Assembly (NCBI GenBank): GCA_902826115.1
Contig: CADEDO010000024.1
Location: forward strand, 1-37,427
Reading direction: 5' to 3'
DNA length: 37,427 nt
Origin: an uncultured Nitrosomonas sp.
GTDB taxonomy: Bacteria; Pseudomonadota; Gammaproteobacteria; Burkholderiales; Nitrosomonadaceae
Position numbers and translations under genes: made by a program. How positions within the stretch are numbered: position 1 is the stretch's first letter; each line of letters opens with the position of its first letter. This document shows positions 1-7,969 of the stretch, one piece after another. Under the pieces are notes generated by a model. That model had not been told where the DNA came from. It searched no databases and saw nothing but the letters and a program-made list of their open reading frames with translations.

Positions 1-182
1 CAAAATATTAATAAATTCAATCAGCTAGTTATACTTTTTGAGTAAGCTCTAATTAGCTAAAATGCTACTTTAAGTCATTTTATACACATAAATAAGTGAT
101 CAAGCCATTATTAGAATTTCCAGGAAATCTTGCGAAAGATGCGGTAGCATAGCGTCATTTTACAAGACGTTGATTAGTTATT
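1..182. other. Non-coding leader upstream of argJ
   Basis: This AT-rich stretch at the window edge carries no supportable ORF on either strand. It presumably holds the argJ promoter and the end of an intergenic gap. I could not find a convincingly spaced -35/-10 pair, and the sequence just before the argJ ATG has no strong Shine-Dalgarno. Confidence 0.5.
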
Positions 183-1409
183 ATGCCTGTTAATATTTCT
201 CCTCTGCTTCCCGAACATTTGTTGCCTGTTGAAGGCATTACCCTTGGCATTGCCGAGGCAGGTATTAAAAAACCTAACCGTAAGGATTTGCTGGTGATGC
301 TGCTGGATGAGGGCACGCAAGTCGCTGGTGTGTTTACCCAGAACCGTTTTTGTGCCGCACCAGTGATTGTAGCGAAGCGGCATCTGATGCAGTCGTCCAC
401 TCGCGCGCTGGTGGTGAATACCGGCAATGCCAATGCTGGCACCGGTGAGGCGGGGATTCAACATGCTGTCGCAACGTGTGCTGAATTAGCCAGGTTAGTG
501 GGCTGTACGGCACAACAAGTATTGCCATTTTCCACTGGCGTGATCATGGAGCCGTTGCCGGTGGATAGAATTGTTGCTGGATTGCCAGCCGCCGTGGCTA
601 ATTGTAAGGCGGATAACTGGTTTAGCGCAGCGCAGGCGATCATGACGACGGATATCGTGCCCAAAGCGGCATCGCGGCAAGTGCAGATTGAAGGCAAGAC
701 GGTGACGATTACAGGAATTGCCAAAGGTTCCGGCATGATACGTCCGAATATGGCGACTATGCTGGGTTATGTCGCCACCGATGCAGTCATCAGCCAGGAT
801 TCGTTGCAAGCATTAGTGCGATCTGCCGCAGACCATTCGTTTAATCGCATCACGGTGGATGGCGATACGTCCACCAATGACGCTTTCATTGTACTGGCCA
901 CCGGAAAAGCGGGACATAGAGAAATCACCTGTCAAGACAGTGCGGAATATGGCTTGTTGCAAGCAGCAGTGACTACGGTCGCCGCCGATCTGGCCAAAAT
1001 GATTGTGCGCGATGGCGAAGGCGCTACCAAGTTCATCACTGTGCAAGTGGATGCAGGCAAAGATGCGGATGAATGTGCCAAAGTGGCTTATGCCATTGCC
1101 CATTCACCACTGGTTAAAACTGCTTTCTTCGCATCCGATCCCAATTTGGGCCGTATTCTGGCAGCGATTGGTTATGCCGGAGTTGATGATCTGGATGTAA
1201 GTGGCATTCAGTTGTATTTAGATGATGTGCTGGTTGCAGAACAGGGCGGCAGGGCTCTTAATTATCGCGAAGAAGATGGGCAGCGCGTGATGAATCAATC
1301 CGAGATCACTGTGCGTGTTGTGCTGAATAGGGGCTCAGCAGCTACCACGGTATGGACCTGTGATTTTTCTTATGACTATGTCAAGATCAATGCGAGCTAT
1401 CGCAGCTAA
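183..1409 (+). CDS. argJ: Bifunctional glutamate N-acetyltransferase / amino-acid acetyltransferase ArgJ
   Basis: ArgJ transfers the acetyl group from N-acetylornithine to glutamate, recycling acetyl in cytoplasmic arginine biosynthesis, and may also use acetyl-CoA. The 408-residue length is normal for the family. The sequence keeps the self-cleavage motif [15 protein letters not shown], in which Thr192 (in MATML) should become the N-terminal nucleophile of the beta chain after autoproteolysis. It also keeps the family-typical C-terminus [13 protein letters not shown]. It is the first gene of an apparent operon, with the DUF815 ATPase ATG 11 nt past its stop. The RBS is weak. Whether it is mono- or bifunctional cannot be decided from sequence alone. 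Confidence 0.97.
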   Translation: MPVNISPLLPEHLLPVEGITLGIAEAGIKKPNRKDLLVMLLDEGTQVAGVFTQNRFCAAPVIVAKRHLMQSSTRALVVNTGNANAGTGEAGIQHAVATCAELARLVGCTAQQVLPFSTGVIMEPLPVDRIVAGLPAAVANCKADNWFSAAQAIMTTDIVPKAASRQVQIEGKTVTITGIAKGSGMIRPNMATMLGYVATDAVISQDSLQALVRSAADHSFNRITVDGDTSTNDAFIVLATGKAGHREITCQDSAEYGLLQAAVTTVAADLAKMIVRDGEGATKFITVQVDAGKDADECAKVAYAIAHSPLVKTAFFASDPNLGRILAAIGYAGVDDLDVSGIQLYLDDVLVAEQGGRALNYREEDGQRVMNQSEITVRVVLNRGSAATTVWTCDFSYDYVKINASYRS

Positions 1410-1420
1410 TCTGATATTCC

Positions 1421-2293
1421 ATGAACGATTTAGATAAACTTTATGCGCGAGCGGATAGACTGCTTGATCAGTTGGAAAAGCTTGTGCCGTCTGCACAACC
1501 CGATCCTGACTGGCAATCCGCTATTGCCTTTCGCTGGCGCAGGCAAGGCAATGGCGGGTTTATTCAGGCGGTTACGCATCCGCATCGGATTACTTTCGGT
1601 GCATTATGCGGAATTGATCAGCAGAAACAGCGTATTGATCAAAATACGCAGCAGTTCGTGCAGGGATACTCGGCCAACAATGTGTTGCTGACAGGTGCGC
1701 GCGGCACAGGTAAATCTTCTTTGATCAAAGCCTTGCTGAATAGATACGCCAAGGATGGCTTGCGCTTGATCGAAGTAGAGAAACATCATCTGGTTGATTT
1801 GCACGATATTGTAGAAAAGATCTATCAGCGTCCGGAGCGCTTTATTTTGTTTTGTGACGATTTGTCTTTTGAAACCGATGAGCCGGGGTATAAAGCGCTT
1901 AAAGTGGTGCTGGATGGATCGATTGCCACCGTTTCCGACAATGTGGTGATCTACGCCACGTCCAATCGAAGACATATGGTGCCGGAATTTATGCGCGACA
2001 ATCTCGATACGCGCCATATTGGTGAGGAAGTGCATCCGAGCGAAGCGATTGAAGAAAAAATTTCCTTATCGGAGCGTTTTGGTTTATGGATATCGTTTTA
2101 TCCTTTTGATCAGGAGCACTATCTGCAGATCGTGCGCCACTGGCTGAATTATTTCGGTATCCATGAAATGACTGCATTAGCGCGGACAGAAGCTTTGCAA
2201 TGGGCACTGGAGCGCGGCTCGCGCAGCGGTCGTGTGGCTTGGCAGTTTGCACGCGATCTGGCCGGTCGGCAGCAATCAAGCGGTGATCATTAA
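1421..2293 (+). CDS. DUF815-family AAA+ ATPase
   Basis: This 290-residue protein belongs to the DUF815 family of predicted P-loop ATPases, whose cellular role is not established. Walker A is GARGTGKSS (about residues 92-100). Walker B is FILFCDDLSF (Asp146/Asp147). A following segment, VVIYATSNRRH, resembles a sensor-1 strand with Asn. It has no signal peptide or membrane segment, so it should be cytoplasmic. It lies 11 nt downstream of argJ, and its stop is immediately followed by the TTG start of the Nudix fusion, so the three genes are probably co-transcribed. This argJ-ATPase-Nudix order recurs in betaproteobacteria as I know them, but does not reveal a function. Confidence 0.9.
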   Translation: MNDLDKLYARADRLLDQLEKLVPSAQPDPDWQSAIAFRWRRQGNGGFIQAVTHPHRITFGALCGIDQQKQRIDQNTQQFVQGYSANNVLLTGARGTGKSSLIKALLNRYAKDGLRLIEVEKHHLVDLHDIVEKIYQRPERFILFCDDLSFETDEPGYKALKVVLDGSIATVSDNVVIYATSNRRHMVPEFMRDNLDTRHIGEEVHPSEAIEEKISLSERFGLWISFYPFDQEHYLQIVRHWLNYFGIHEMTALARTEALQWALERGSRSGRVAWQFARDLAGRQQSSGDH

Positions 2294-3274
2294 TTGTCTG
2301 AGAATAACGCTCCTATACCGCTCACTGAGTCAGCGCCCATCATTGAAGTCGTTGCGGCGGTCATTACGCGCTCCGATGGTCAGTTCCTATTGACGCGCAG
2401 GCCAGGAGGAAAAATATATTCCGGTTACTGGGAATTTCCTGGTGGCAAGGTTGAAAAAGGTGAAGCCTTATTCAAGGCTCTGGAGCGTGAGCTGTGGGAG
2501 GAATTAGGAATTCAAATCCGCAGCGCATATCCTTGGGTTACGCGTGTTTTTACCTATTCACATGCTACGGTGCGATTGCATTTTTTTCGTGTGGTAAAGT
2601 GGCAAGGCAGACCGACGCCGAGAGAAAAACAAGGATTCTTCTGGCAATGGCCACATCATGTGGTCGTGTCGCCTATTTTGCCTGCCAATGGACCTATTTT
2701 GCAGGCACTACTGCTACCACCGGCCTATGCTATTACGCAGGCGAGTGAGATTGGAATTGAATCGGCGCTGCAACAGATTGAGCAGGCATTGTGCAATGGC
2801 TTGAAATTAATTCAGATTCGGGAAAAGCGGATGGCGAAAGATTTGTTGCGCGAATTTTCAGTACAGGTTTTAGCGTTGGCTCGCGCACATGAGGCCAAAG
2901 TGTTGATAAACGGTGATGTCGCATTAGCTCGTGAAGTTCGGGCCGATGGCGTGCATTTCACGTCATCGCAACTTATGGCGTTGACTTGCCGCCCTGATGT
3001 GGAATTTGGATTGTGTGCAGCTTCGTGCCATAACGCAGAAGAACTTTGGGCGGCAGAGCAATTGGGGCTTGATTTTGTCGTGCTTGGTCCGGTTCAATCC
3101 ACATTAAGCCATCCTGGACTCTCGCCTATGGGCTGGAGAAAATTTGCTGCAATGATTCGTGACTATTCATTGCCGGTGTACGCTTTAGGTGGATTGGATT
3201 TTGATGATTTACCATGTGCTCAGGAAATGGGTGCGCACGGAATTGCGATGATGCGTGGCATTGTGAATTTGTAA
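2294..3274 (+). CDS. Nudix hydrolase fused to TenI/ThiE-like domain
   Basis: This is a two-domain protein of 326 residues. The N-terminal part is a MutT-like Nudix hydrolase with a complete Nudix box (residues about 51-73: G, then E57, then RELWEELGI), expected to clean up oxidised or non-canonical nucleoside triphosphates. The C-terminal part (about 150-326) is a thiamine-phosphate-synthase/TenI-like TIM barrel, recognised by QIREK, ADGVHF, a GPVQST loop and ALGGL. The ThiE pyrophosphate/phosphate-binding signatures are altered: IND becomes ING, and the Lys expected after the GP loop becomes SHPG. The barrel may therefore not make thiamine phosphate. Translation starts at TTG directly abutting the upstream stop (TAA then TTG), suggesting translational coupling. 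The fusion is known in betaproteobacteria. Confidence 0.9.
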   Translation: MSENNAPIPLTESAPIIEVVAAVITRSDGQFLLTRRPGGKIYSGYWEFPGGKVEKGEALFKALERELWEELGIQIRSAYPWVTRVFTYSHATVRLHFFRVVKWQGRPTPREKQGFFWQWPHHVVVSPILPANGPILQALLLPPAYAITQASEIGIESALQQIEQALCNGLKLIQIREKRMAKDLLREFSVQVLALARAHEAKVLINGDVALAREVRADGVHFTSSQLMALTCRPDVEFGLCAASCHNAEELWAAEQLGLDFVVLGPVQSTLSHPGLSPMGWRKFAAMIRDYSLPVYALGGLDFDDLPCAQEMGAHGIAMMRGIVNL

Positions 3275-3307
3275 CAGTATGTTACGGGTTGTTTCGAGTT
3301 TAGTGAT

Positions 3308-3481
3308 CTACTCTTTATCTTTTAAACTTTTTTCCAATTCTGGAATTCGATAAGATTCTTGAGCCCACAGGGATAAATCGTTCGTTTTGCATCGCTCGGA
3401 GCAGAATGGTCGAAAACAATTGGCCGTTTCCCATACAACTTTTTTGCCACATTGAGGGCAATTAACTATATGTTGTTGCAT
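3308..3481 (-). CDS. yacG: DNA gyrase inhibitor YacG (small zinc protein)
   Basis: This short gene of 57 codons reads [11 protein letters not shown] at its start. It carries the YacG zinc-finger spacing C-x2-C-x15-C-x3-C, with Cys8, Cys11, Cys27 and Cys31. The family helix follows ([17 protein letters not shown] and a Tyr-Arg-Ile-Pro turn). In E. coli YacG binds GyrB and inhibits DNA gyrase. The family length is about 50-70 residues, so this is a complete gene. It converges on the Nudix fusion, with only 33 nt between stops. The expected partners coaE and zapD are not in the window. Confidence 0.93.
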   Translation of the reverse strand: MQQHIVNCPQCGKKVVWETANCFRPFCSERCKTNDLSLWAQESYRIPELEKSLKDKE

Positions 3482-3632
3482 AAAAACAGTTTGTCATTTT
3501 GTGTTATTGTTTCAGAAAAGAGAGTTGCCATGCGTAAGAAAAATATGAATTGAATGACTCTTAAAATATTATAAGAAAAAATTCCTATCAATTGCTTTAG
3601 CTTTCTAAATTAATTATAACCATAAGTAAAGG
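3482..3632. promoter_or_regulatory. Divergent intergenic region between yacG and the ECF sigma gene
   Basis: These 151 AT-rich bases must hold the promoters for yacG (minus) and the sigma operon (plus). A TTGAAT at 3550-3555 is followed after 14 nt by TATAAG at 3570-3575, a spacing shorter than ideal for a housekeeping promoter. No classical ECF (GGAAC-type) autoregulatory site was recognised. Confidence 0.3.
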
Positions 3633-4217
3633 TTGGCCATCCTGGCTACTCGAGAAGAACTTTCAGATTTTTTGATTGAAACCGAGAGGCGCGCATATAA
3701 ACAAGCCCTGTTTGCGGTTCATGATGAGCATGCGGCATTGGATATCATTCAGGATTCCATGATGAAGCTTGCTGCTAGCTATTCTGCTAAGCCGGCGGAA
3801 GAGCTGCCGCTTTTGTTTCAGCGTATCCTGCAAAACACTATCCGTGATTATTATCGGCGGCAGAAAACCCGTTCATTATGGACAACACTATTTTCAGCGT
3901 TTACACCCAGTGATCAGGATAAGAGTCAGGAAGACTTTGATATCCTCGAAACTTTACAGATAAAGCCAGAATCTAATTATATTAAAGAGCCTGATGAGCA
4001 ATTGGAAAGGGCGCAAATGATCAATCTGATAGAAAAGGCTATGGAAATTCTACCGGCACGTCAACGCGAAGCCTTCATACTGCGTTATTGGGAAGAAATG
4101 AGTCTGGCGGAAACTGCAGTGATAATGAATTGCTCTGAAGGTAGTGTAAAAACACACTGCTCCAGAGCAGTTCATACGTTAGCTTCGATACTCAGAGAAA
4201 AAGGAGTTAAATTATGA
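3633..4217 (+). CDS. ECF-family RNA polymerase sigma factor
   Basis: This 194-residue sigma-70-family protein is of the extracytoplasmic-function type. Region 2 spans roughly residues 10-80 (core-binding helices and ILQNTIRDYYRRQKTR). Region 4 spans roughly 135-190, with the helix-turn-helix MSLAETAVIMNCSEGSVKTH. There is no region 1 or 3. The start is uncertain: an in-frame TAA at 3627-3629 limits it, TTG at 3633 is the first possible codon, and the purine-rich AAAGG at 3628-3632 abuts it. CTG at 3642 would have better spacing. The gene overlaps the DUF3619 gene by 4 nt (ATGA), the typical betaproteobacterial arrangement in which the downstream membrane protein is the likely partner or regulator. 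Confidence 0.92.
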   Translation: MAILATREELSDFLIETERRAYKQALFAVHDEHAALDIIQDSMMKLAASYSAKPAEELPLLFQRILQNTIRDYYRRQKTRSLWTTLFSAFTPSDQDKSQEDFDILETLQIKPESNYIKEPDEQLERAQMINLIEKAMEILPARQREAFILRYWEEMSLAETAVIMNCSEGSVKTHCSRAVHTLASILREKGVKL

Positions 4218-4780
4218 ACGAGCAAGAGTTGGGAAGGGAAATTGCCAAATTGCTGGATTACAGTGCTGATGAGAATATCAAGCAAAGCACTTTATATCGA
4301 TTGCAATCTGCTCGTCGAGCAGCATTGCAAAATTCTCAATCTACATTGGAGATTATGAATTCAGGCAATAATACTTCTGTTTATGGTGAGCATGATGAAC
4401 ATTTTAATACTGGCAAGTTGTTATTGTTAATATTGGCATTATTTGCTTTCACTTTGGTGTCTGCAACTTATTGGCAGTTTCTGGAAAAAAATAAATCAAC
4501 TGTAGATACTACAATATTGATTGATGACTTATCGACAGAAACTTATTTTGATAATGAATCTGATCTGATTGATGACTTATTGACAGAAACTTACTCCGAT
4601 AACGAGTCTGATTTGACTGATAGCAGTCCAGCAGAAGCCCGAATTTATGATGAATCAGAACTATCTAATGATGTTCCGACAGAAGCCCATATTGATCATG
4701 AATCTGAGCGAGTTGATGATATGCCGATAGATGCGCGTATTGATAATGAGCTTGATGAATGGTTTGATTCAAATAAATAA
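4214..4780 (+). CDS. DUF3619-family membrane protein with expanded acidic repeat tail
   Basis: This 188-residue protein is encoded directly after, and overlapping, the sigma factor, a position typical of DUF3619 proteins (putative anti-sigma or co-regulated membrane proteins; function not proven). The cytoplasmic N-terminus (MNEQELGREIAKLLDY, then a STLYRLQSARRAAL helix) matches the family. One transmembrane segment lies at about 73-93 (LLLLILALFAFTLVSATYW). The rest is strongly acidic and consists of five consecutive 16-residue units, from residue 102 to 181, followed by EWFDSNK. The last unit resembles the single DDxPxDAxxDxxxxxW motif that ends ordinary family members, so the tail appears to be an amplification of that motif. 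I infer that the tail lies in the periplasm. Confidence 0.75.
   Translation: MNEQELGREIAKLLDYSADENIKQSTLYRLQSARRAALQNSQSTLEIMNSGNNTSVYGEHDEHFNTGKLLLLILALFAFTLVSATYWQFLEKNKSTVDTTILIDDLSTETYFDNESDLIDDLLTETYSDNESDLTDSSPAEARIYDESELSNDVPTEAHIDHESERVDDMPIDARIDNELDEWFDSNK
4517..4756 (+). repeat. Five tandem 48-bp coding repeats in the DUF3619 gene
   Basis: Five in-frame 48-bp units encode 16-residue repeats: LIDDLSTETYFDNESD, LIDDLLTETYSDNESD, LTDSSPAEARIYDESE, LSNDVPTEAHIDHESE and RVDDMPIDARIDNELD. Units 1 and 2 are about 85% identical at DNA level and the others are more diverged. This suggests stepwise duplication, with the youngest event between units 1 and 2. Confidence 0.9.
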
Positions 4781-5116
4781 TTTTTATTAGATTATTTTTT
4801 TCTGATGACTGATCTGAGTTCGAAGGGGGCGTTGTAAAAGCAATTTGGACTGCAACAAACGCATGATCTAATCCCAAGACAGTATTGAGATTTGCAGATT
4901 TTTGGGTAGCAAAATAGAGAGATATAAAAAATTCTAGATCCTTGGCATCAAAGATTATTAGCTAGTATAGAATGAACGCTCATTCAAGCGGGTAGAAATT
5001 ATATAATATGCCGTTGAATAACCTTTACCTATAAGTAATCTTGCGACCAATCCATTCTGTAATGGATTCCACTTTTCTAGAGAAATTCTACCATGTCTTT
5101 TCTTGCAGCTTAGCAA
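4781..5116. other. Non-coding region upstream of the cyanophycin-locus ABC transporter
   Basis: I found no supportable gene in these 336 bp. There is a TATAAT at 5002-5007 without a good -35, and an 8-bp inverted repeat at 5049-5068. A six-codon mini-ORF (ATG at 5093, stop TAG at 5111-5113) ends 3 nt before the ABC transporter ATG. No terminator was recognised for the sigma/DUF3619 operon. Confidence 0.5.
5049..5068. promoter_or_regulatory. Inverted repeat upstream of the ABC transporter gene
   Basis: AATCCATT-CTGT-AATGGATT is a perfect 8-bp inverted repeat with a 4-nt spacer, ending 48 nt before the start codon. It could be an operator for a dimeric regulator or a hairpin in the leader. There is no T-tract, so it is unlikely to be a terminator. 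Confidence 0.4.
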
Positions 5117-7414
5117 ATGCAGCAAATCCTTCATTCATCACTTAATAATGTACCTTCGGCGTGGATCAATGATCTTTCGACACAATTAACCGACGAGGAG
5201 CATGTCCTTGCCTGGCTCGAAACTGATCTGAATGCACATCTGCATTTTTCAGAAGGCATTATTGTTGTAACCAACAAGCGTTTAATGGCCAAAATGACAG
5301 ATGATGGAGTCTGGCAGGAATGGGGCTATCAGCAAGGATTGTTACTAACGCAACGAGATTATGCCGGAGTCGGTTGTCTGGAGTTATTGGATTCAAATGC
5401 GCGACTGGCGTATTGGCGTTACCGGTTAGGTAATGACATGGCGGTGAGTCGATTGATCGAGTGTTTTATACATCAACTTGATTACCACCTTACCGGTAAG
5501 TTGTCAGAACCCGATCACACGCAAACACAATGTCCAATTTGCGCTACTCTTTTATCCGCTGAGCAAGAAGAATGCCCTGTTTGTGAAAAGCAAGTTCATA
5601 CACCGCCCTCTACCTGGACTTTATTACGTCTATGGCGCTTTGCCAAACCCTATAAAGGGCGATTACTGATCGGATTTATTTTGACTCTATGCAGCACGGC
5701 AGCGACTCTGGTACCTCCCTACCTGACCATGCCATTGATGGATGATGTGTTGATACCGTATCAGAATGGTCAGCCAATCAATACTGATTTAGTCGAGCTC
5801 TATCTATCAGGTTTATTAGGCGCGGCAATTCTTGCCTGGGTATTGGGTTGGGCGCGAACCTATATGTTGGCACTGGTTTCTGAGCGTATTGGTGCAGATC
5901 TTCGTACTACAACTTACGAGCATTTGATTAATCTTTCACAGGAATATTTTGGTGGCAAGCGTACTGGCGATTTGATGGCACGTATTGGCTCTGAGACGGA
6001 TCGCATCAACCTATTTATTTCATTGCATCTGTTGGATTTTGCTACTGATGTCATCATGATTTGTATGACAGCGATCATTCTCACTTCAATCAATCCTTGG
6101 TTGGCCCTTGTAACACTCCTGCCGCTTCCGATTATTGCCTGGTTGATTCATCTGGTTCGCGACAGACTACGAATAGGCTTTGAGAAAGTGGATCGCATAT
6201 GGGCTGAAGTCAACAATGTGTTGGCAGACACGATTCCAGGCATTCGAGTGGTGAAAGCTTTTGCACAAGAGAAAAGAGAAGCCGCGCGCTTTCATGCGGC
6301 AAATCAACGGAATTTGCAAATTAATGACCGTGTTAACAGGATTTGGTCATTATTTACACCAACGGTTACTCTATTGACAGAAATTGGTCTGTTAGTAGTG
6401 TGGGTGTTTGGCATTTGGCAAATATCTAAGGATGAAATTTCTGTCGGGGTACTCACGGCTTTCCTGGCTTATATTGGTCGCTTTTACATCAGACTCGACT
6501 CAATGAGTCGTATTGTTTCCGTGACTCAAAAAGCTGCGGCTGGCACAAAACGTATTTTTGACATCTTAGATCACGTTTCCAGCGTTCCGGAATCGACCAA
6601 TCCGGTGCATATCACCACTGTTCAAGGGCAGATTGAATTACGTAATGTTGGTTTTCGCTATGGAACTCGCAGTATTACGCGTGACATCAACTTGACCATC
6701 AAACCAGGCGAAATGATTGGTTTGGTCGGGCACAGCGGTTCAGGAAAAAGCACTTTGGTTAATTTGATTTGTCGTTTTTATGATGTAACGGAAGGAACTA
6801 TTCTAATTGATGGGCATGATATTCGTTCATTAACCATAGCTGAATATCGTAAGCATATCGGTCTAGTGCTTCAAGAGCCCTTTCTATTCTATGGAACCAT
6901 TGCCGAAAATATCGCCTACGGTAAGCCAGATGCAACGCACTCGGAAATTGTATCTGCTGCAAGAGCTGCGCATGCACATGAATTTATACTGCGTCTTCCT
7001 CATGGATATGATTCACTGGTGGGTGAACGTGGCCAGGCGCTTTCGGGTGGCGAACGCCAACGTATTTCGATAGCCCGTGCACTATTGATCAATCCTCGCA
7101 TTTTAATCCTTGATGAAGCGACTTCATCAGTCGATACAACCACTGAGAAAGATATCCAGAAGGCATTGGATAATTTAGTGCGCGGGCGTACAACGATTGC
7201 CATTGCGCACCGCTTGTCTACTTTACGCGAAGCGAATCGATTGATCGTTCTTGATCGAGGCAGAATCGTCGAGATTGGAAATCATGCCGAATTGATGGAA
7301 CGCGAAGGTTATTACTATCGCTTGTATCAAGCCCAGGCACGTAATGTTGATACCGAGGATAGAGCATTTGTTCCTCCTGTTGTCGAGCATAGTGTCACAG
7401 GAGAGCATAAATGA
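5117..7414 (+). CDS. Cyanophycin-locus ABC transporter (fused membrane and ATPase domains)
   Basis: This 765-residue half-transporter resembles type IV exporters (MsbA/peptide exporters) and probably works as a homodimer in the inner membrane. Residues about 20-125 form an extra N-terminal domain with an IVVTNKRLM strand that resembles bacterial PH-like domains. A zinc-ribbon-like pair follows: CPIC (Cys139, Cys142) and CPVC (Cys153, Cys156). The six-helix membrane domain starts near 180. The ATPase domain has Walker A GHSGSGKST (538-546), signature LSGGERQR and Walker B ILILDEA with the D-loop SSVD. The start is fixed by an in-frame TAG two codons upstream. It overlaps the DUF1854 gene by 4 nt, and both precede the cyanophycin synthetases. 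The substrate is unknown; polymer precursors, dipeptides or a peptide are possible. Confidence 0.88.
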   Translation: MQQILHSSLNNVPSAWINDLSTQLTDEEHVLAWLETDLNAHLHFSEGIIVVTNKRLMAKMTDDGVWQEWGYQQGLLLTQRDYAGVGCLELLDSNARLAYWRYRLGNDMAVSRLIECFIHQLDYHLTGKLSEPDHTQTQCPICATLLSAEQEECPVCEKQVHTPPSTWTLLRLWRFAKPYKGRLLIGFILTLCSTAATLVPPYLTMPLMDDVLIPYQNGQPINTDLVELYLSGLLGAAILAWVLGWARTYMLALVSERIGADLRTTTYEHLINLSQEYFGGKRTGDLMARIGSETDRINLFISLHLLDFATDVIMICMTAIILTSINPWLALVTLLPLPIIAWLIHLVRDRLRIGFEKVDRIWAEVNNVLADTIPGIRVVKAFAQEKREAARFHAANQRNLQINDRVNRIWSLFTPTVTLLTEIGLLVVWVFGIWQISKDEISVGVLTAFLAYIGRFYIRLDSMSRIVSVTQKAAAGTKRIFDILDHVSSVPESTNPVHITTVQGQIELRNVGFRYGTRSITRDINLTIKPGEMIGLVGHSGSGKSTLVNLICRFYDVTEGTILIDGHDIRSLTIAEYRKHIGLVLQEPFLFYGTIAENIAYGKPDATHSEIVSAARAAHAHEFILRLPHGYDSLVGERGQALSGGERQRISIARALLINPRILILDEATSSVDTTTEKDIQKALDNLVRGRTTIAIAHRLSTLREANRLIVLDRGRIVEIGNHAELMEREGYYYRLYQAQARNVDTEDRAFVPPVVEHSVTGEHK

Positions 7415-7884
7415 ACAGTACGCTTGGGTATCAGTTGAGTCGGAATAGCTATGGGCGCTTGGTTTTTACAAATCAGTCAGGTTTGGTGCAAGAAGGCGTG
7501 GTGCCCGTGCGATCATTTCCGATCACGGAGCCAGATCAGGGTATTGCACTGATTGATCCCAATGGTCATGAATTGGCATGGATAGATCGATTAACTGATT
7601 TGCCGGAAGATTATCGAGTGCTTATTGAATCTGAGTTGGCTAATCGAGAGTTCATGCCGGAGATAAAGCGAATTCTCAAAATTTCAAGCTTTATTACACC
7701 CAATACCTGGCGAGTTGAAACGGATCGTGGCAATGCCACTTTCATTTTTAAAGGTGAAGAAAATATCCGGCGCTTAACGCTATCCGCTCTAATGATCACA
7801 GACAGTCATGGCATTCATTTTTTGATTCGTGATCGCTTATCGCTTGATCGCCATAGTCGCAAGTTATTAGACCATTTTCTGTAA
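7411..7884 (+). CDS. Cyanophycin-associated DUF1854 protein
   Basis: This 157-residue soluble protein is assigned to DUF1854, a family encoded beside cyanophycin synthetases and their ABC transporter in betaproteobacteria. No signal peptide, membrane helix or catalytic motif is visible. It looks like a beta-rich small domain (LIDPNGHELAWIDRLTDLP, then TWRVETDRGNATFIFKGEENIRR in the second half). It overlaps the transporter stop by 4 nt (ATGA), so the two products are probably made together and may form a complex. No biochemical function is established. Confidence 0.8.
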   Translation: MNSTLGYQLSRNSYGRLVFTNQSGLVQEGVVPVRSFPITEPDQGIALIDPNGHELAWIDRLTDLPEDYRVLIESELANREFMPEIKRILKISSFITPNTWRVETDRGNATFIFKGEENIRRLTLSALMITDSHGIHFLIRDRLSLDRHSRKLLDHFL

Positions 7885-7914
7885 TGTGTTTGAGAATTAT
7901 TTTGCCTTTTTTGT

Positions 7915-7928
7915 AAACCAATTGGTTT
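7915..7928. promoter_or_regulatory. Perfect 14-bp palindrome upstream of the cyanophycin synthetase pair
   Basis: AAACCAATTGGTTT is a perfect 14-bp palindrome in the 85-bp gap between the DUF1854 gene and the first synthetase, 42 nt before its ATG. It is a candidate operator. It lacks the loop and T-tract of a terminator. Confidence 0.4.
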
Positions 7929-7969
7929 GAGTAACGTTAATAGACTATCTTTTTCGTAAAATTAATTTT

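Noticed and set aside
813..1103. Minus-strand ORF inside argJ
   Set aside because: It is an antisense shadow of a firmly identified gene, with no family-like sequence and no RBS.
4517..4756. CRISPR-like array
   Set aside because: The 48-bp units are contiguous, in frame and lack unique spacers. They are coding tandem repeats.
5093..5113. Six-codon mini-ORF just before the ABC transporter gene
   Set aside because: It is too short to support as a gene and has no RBS; I note it only as possible translational coupling.
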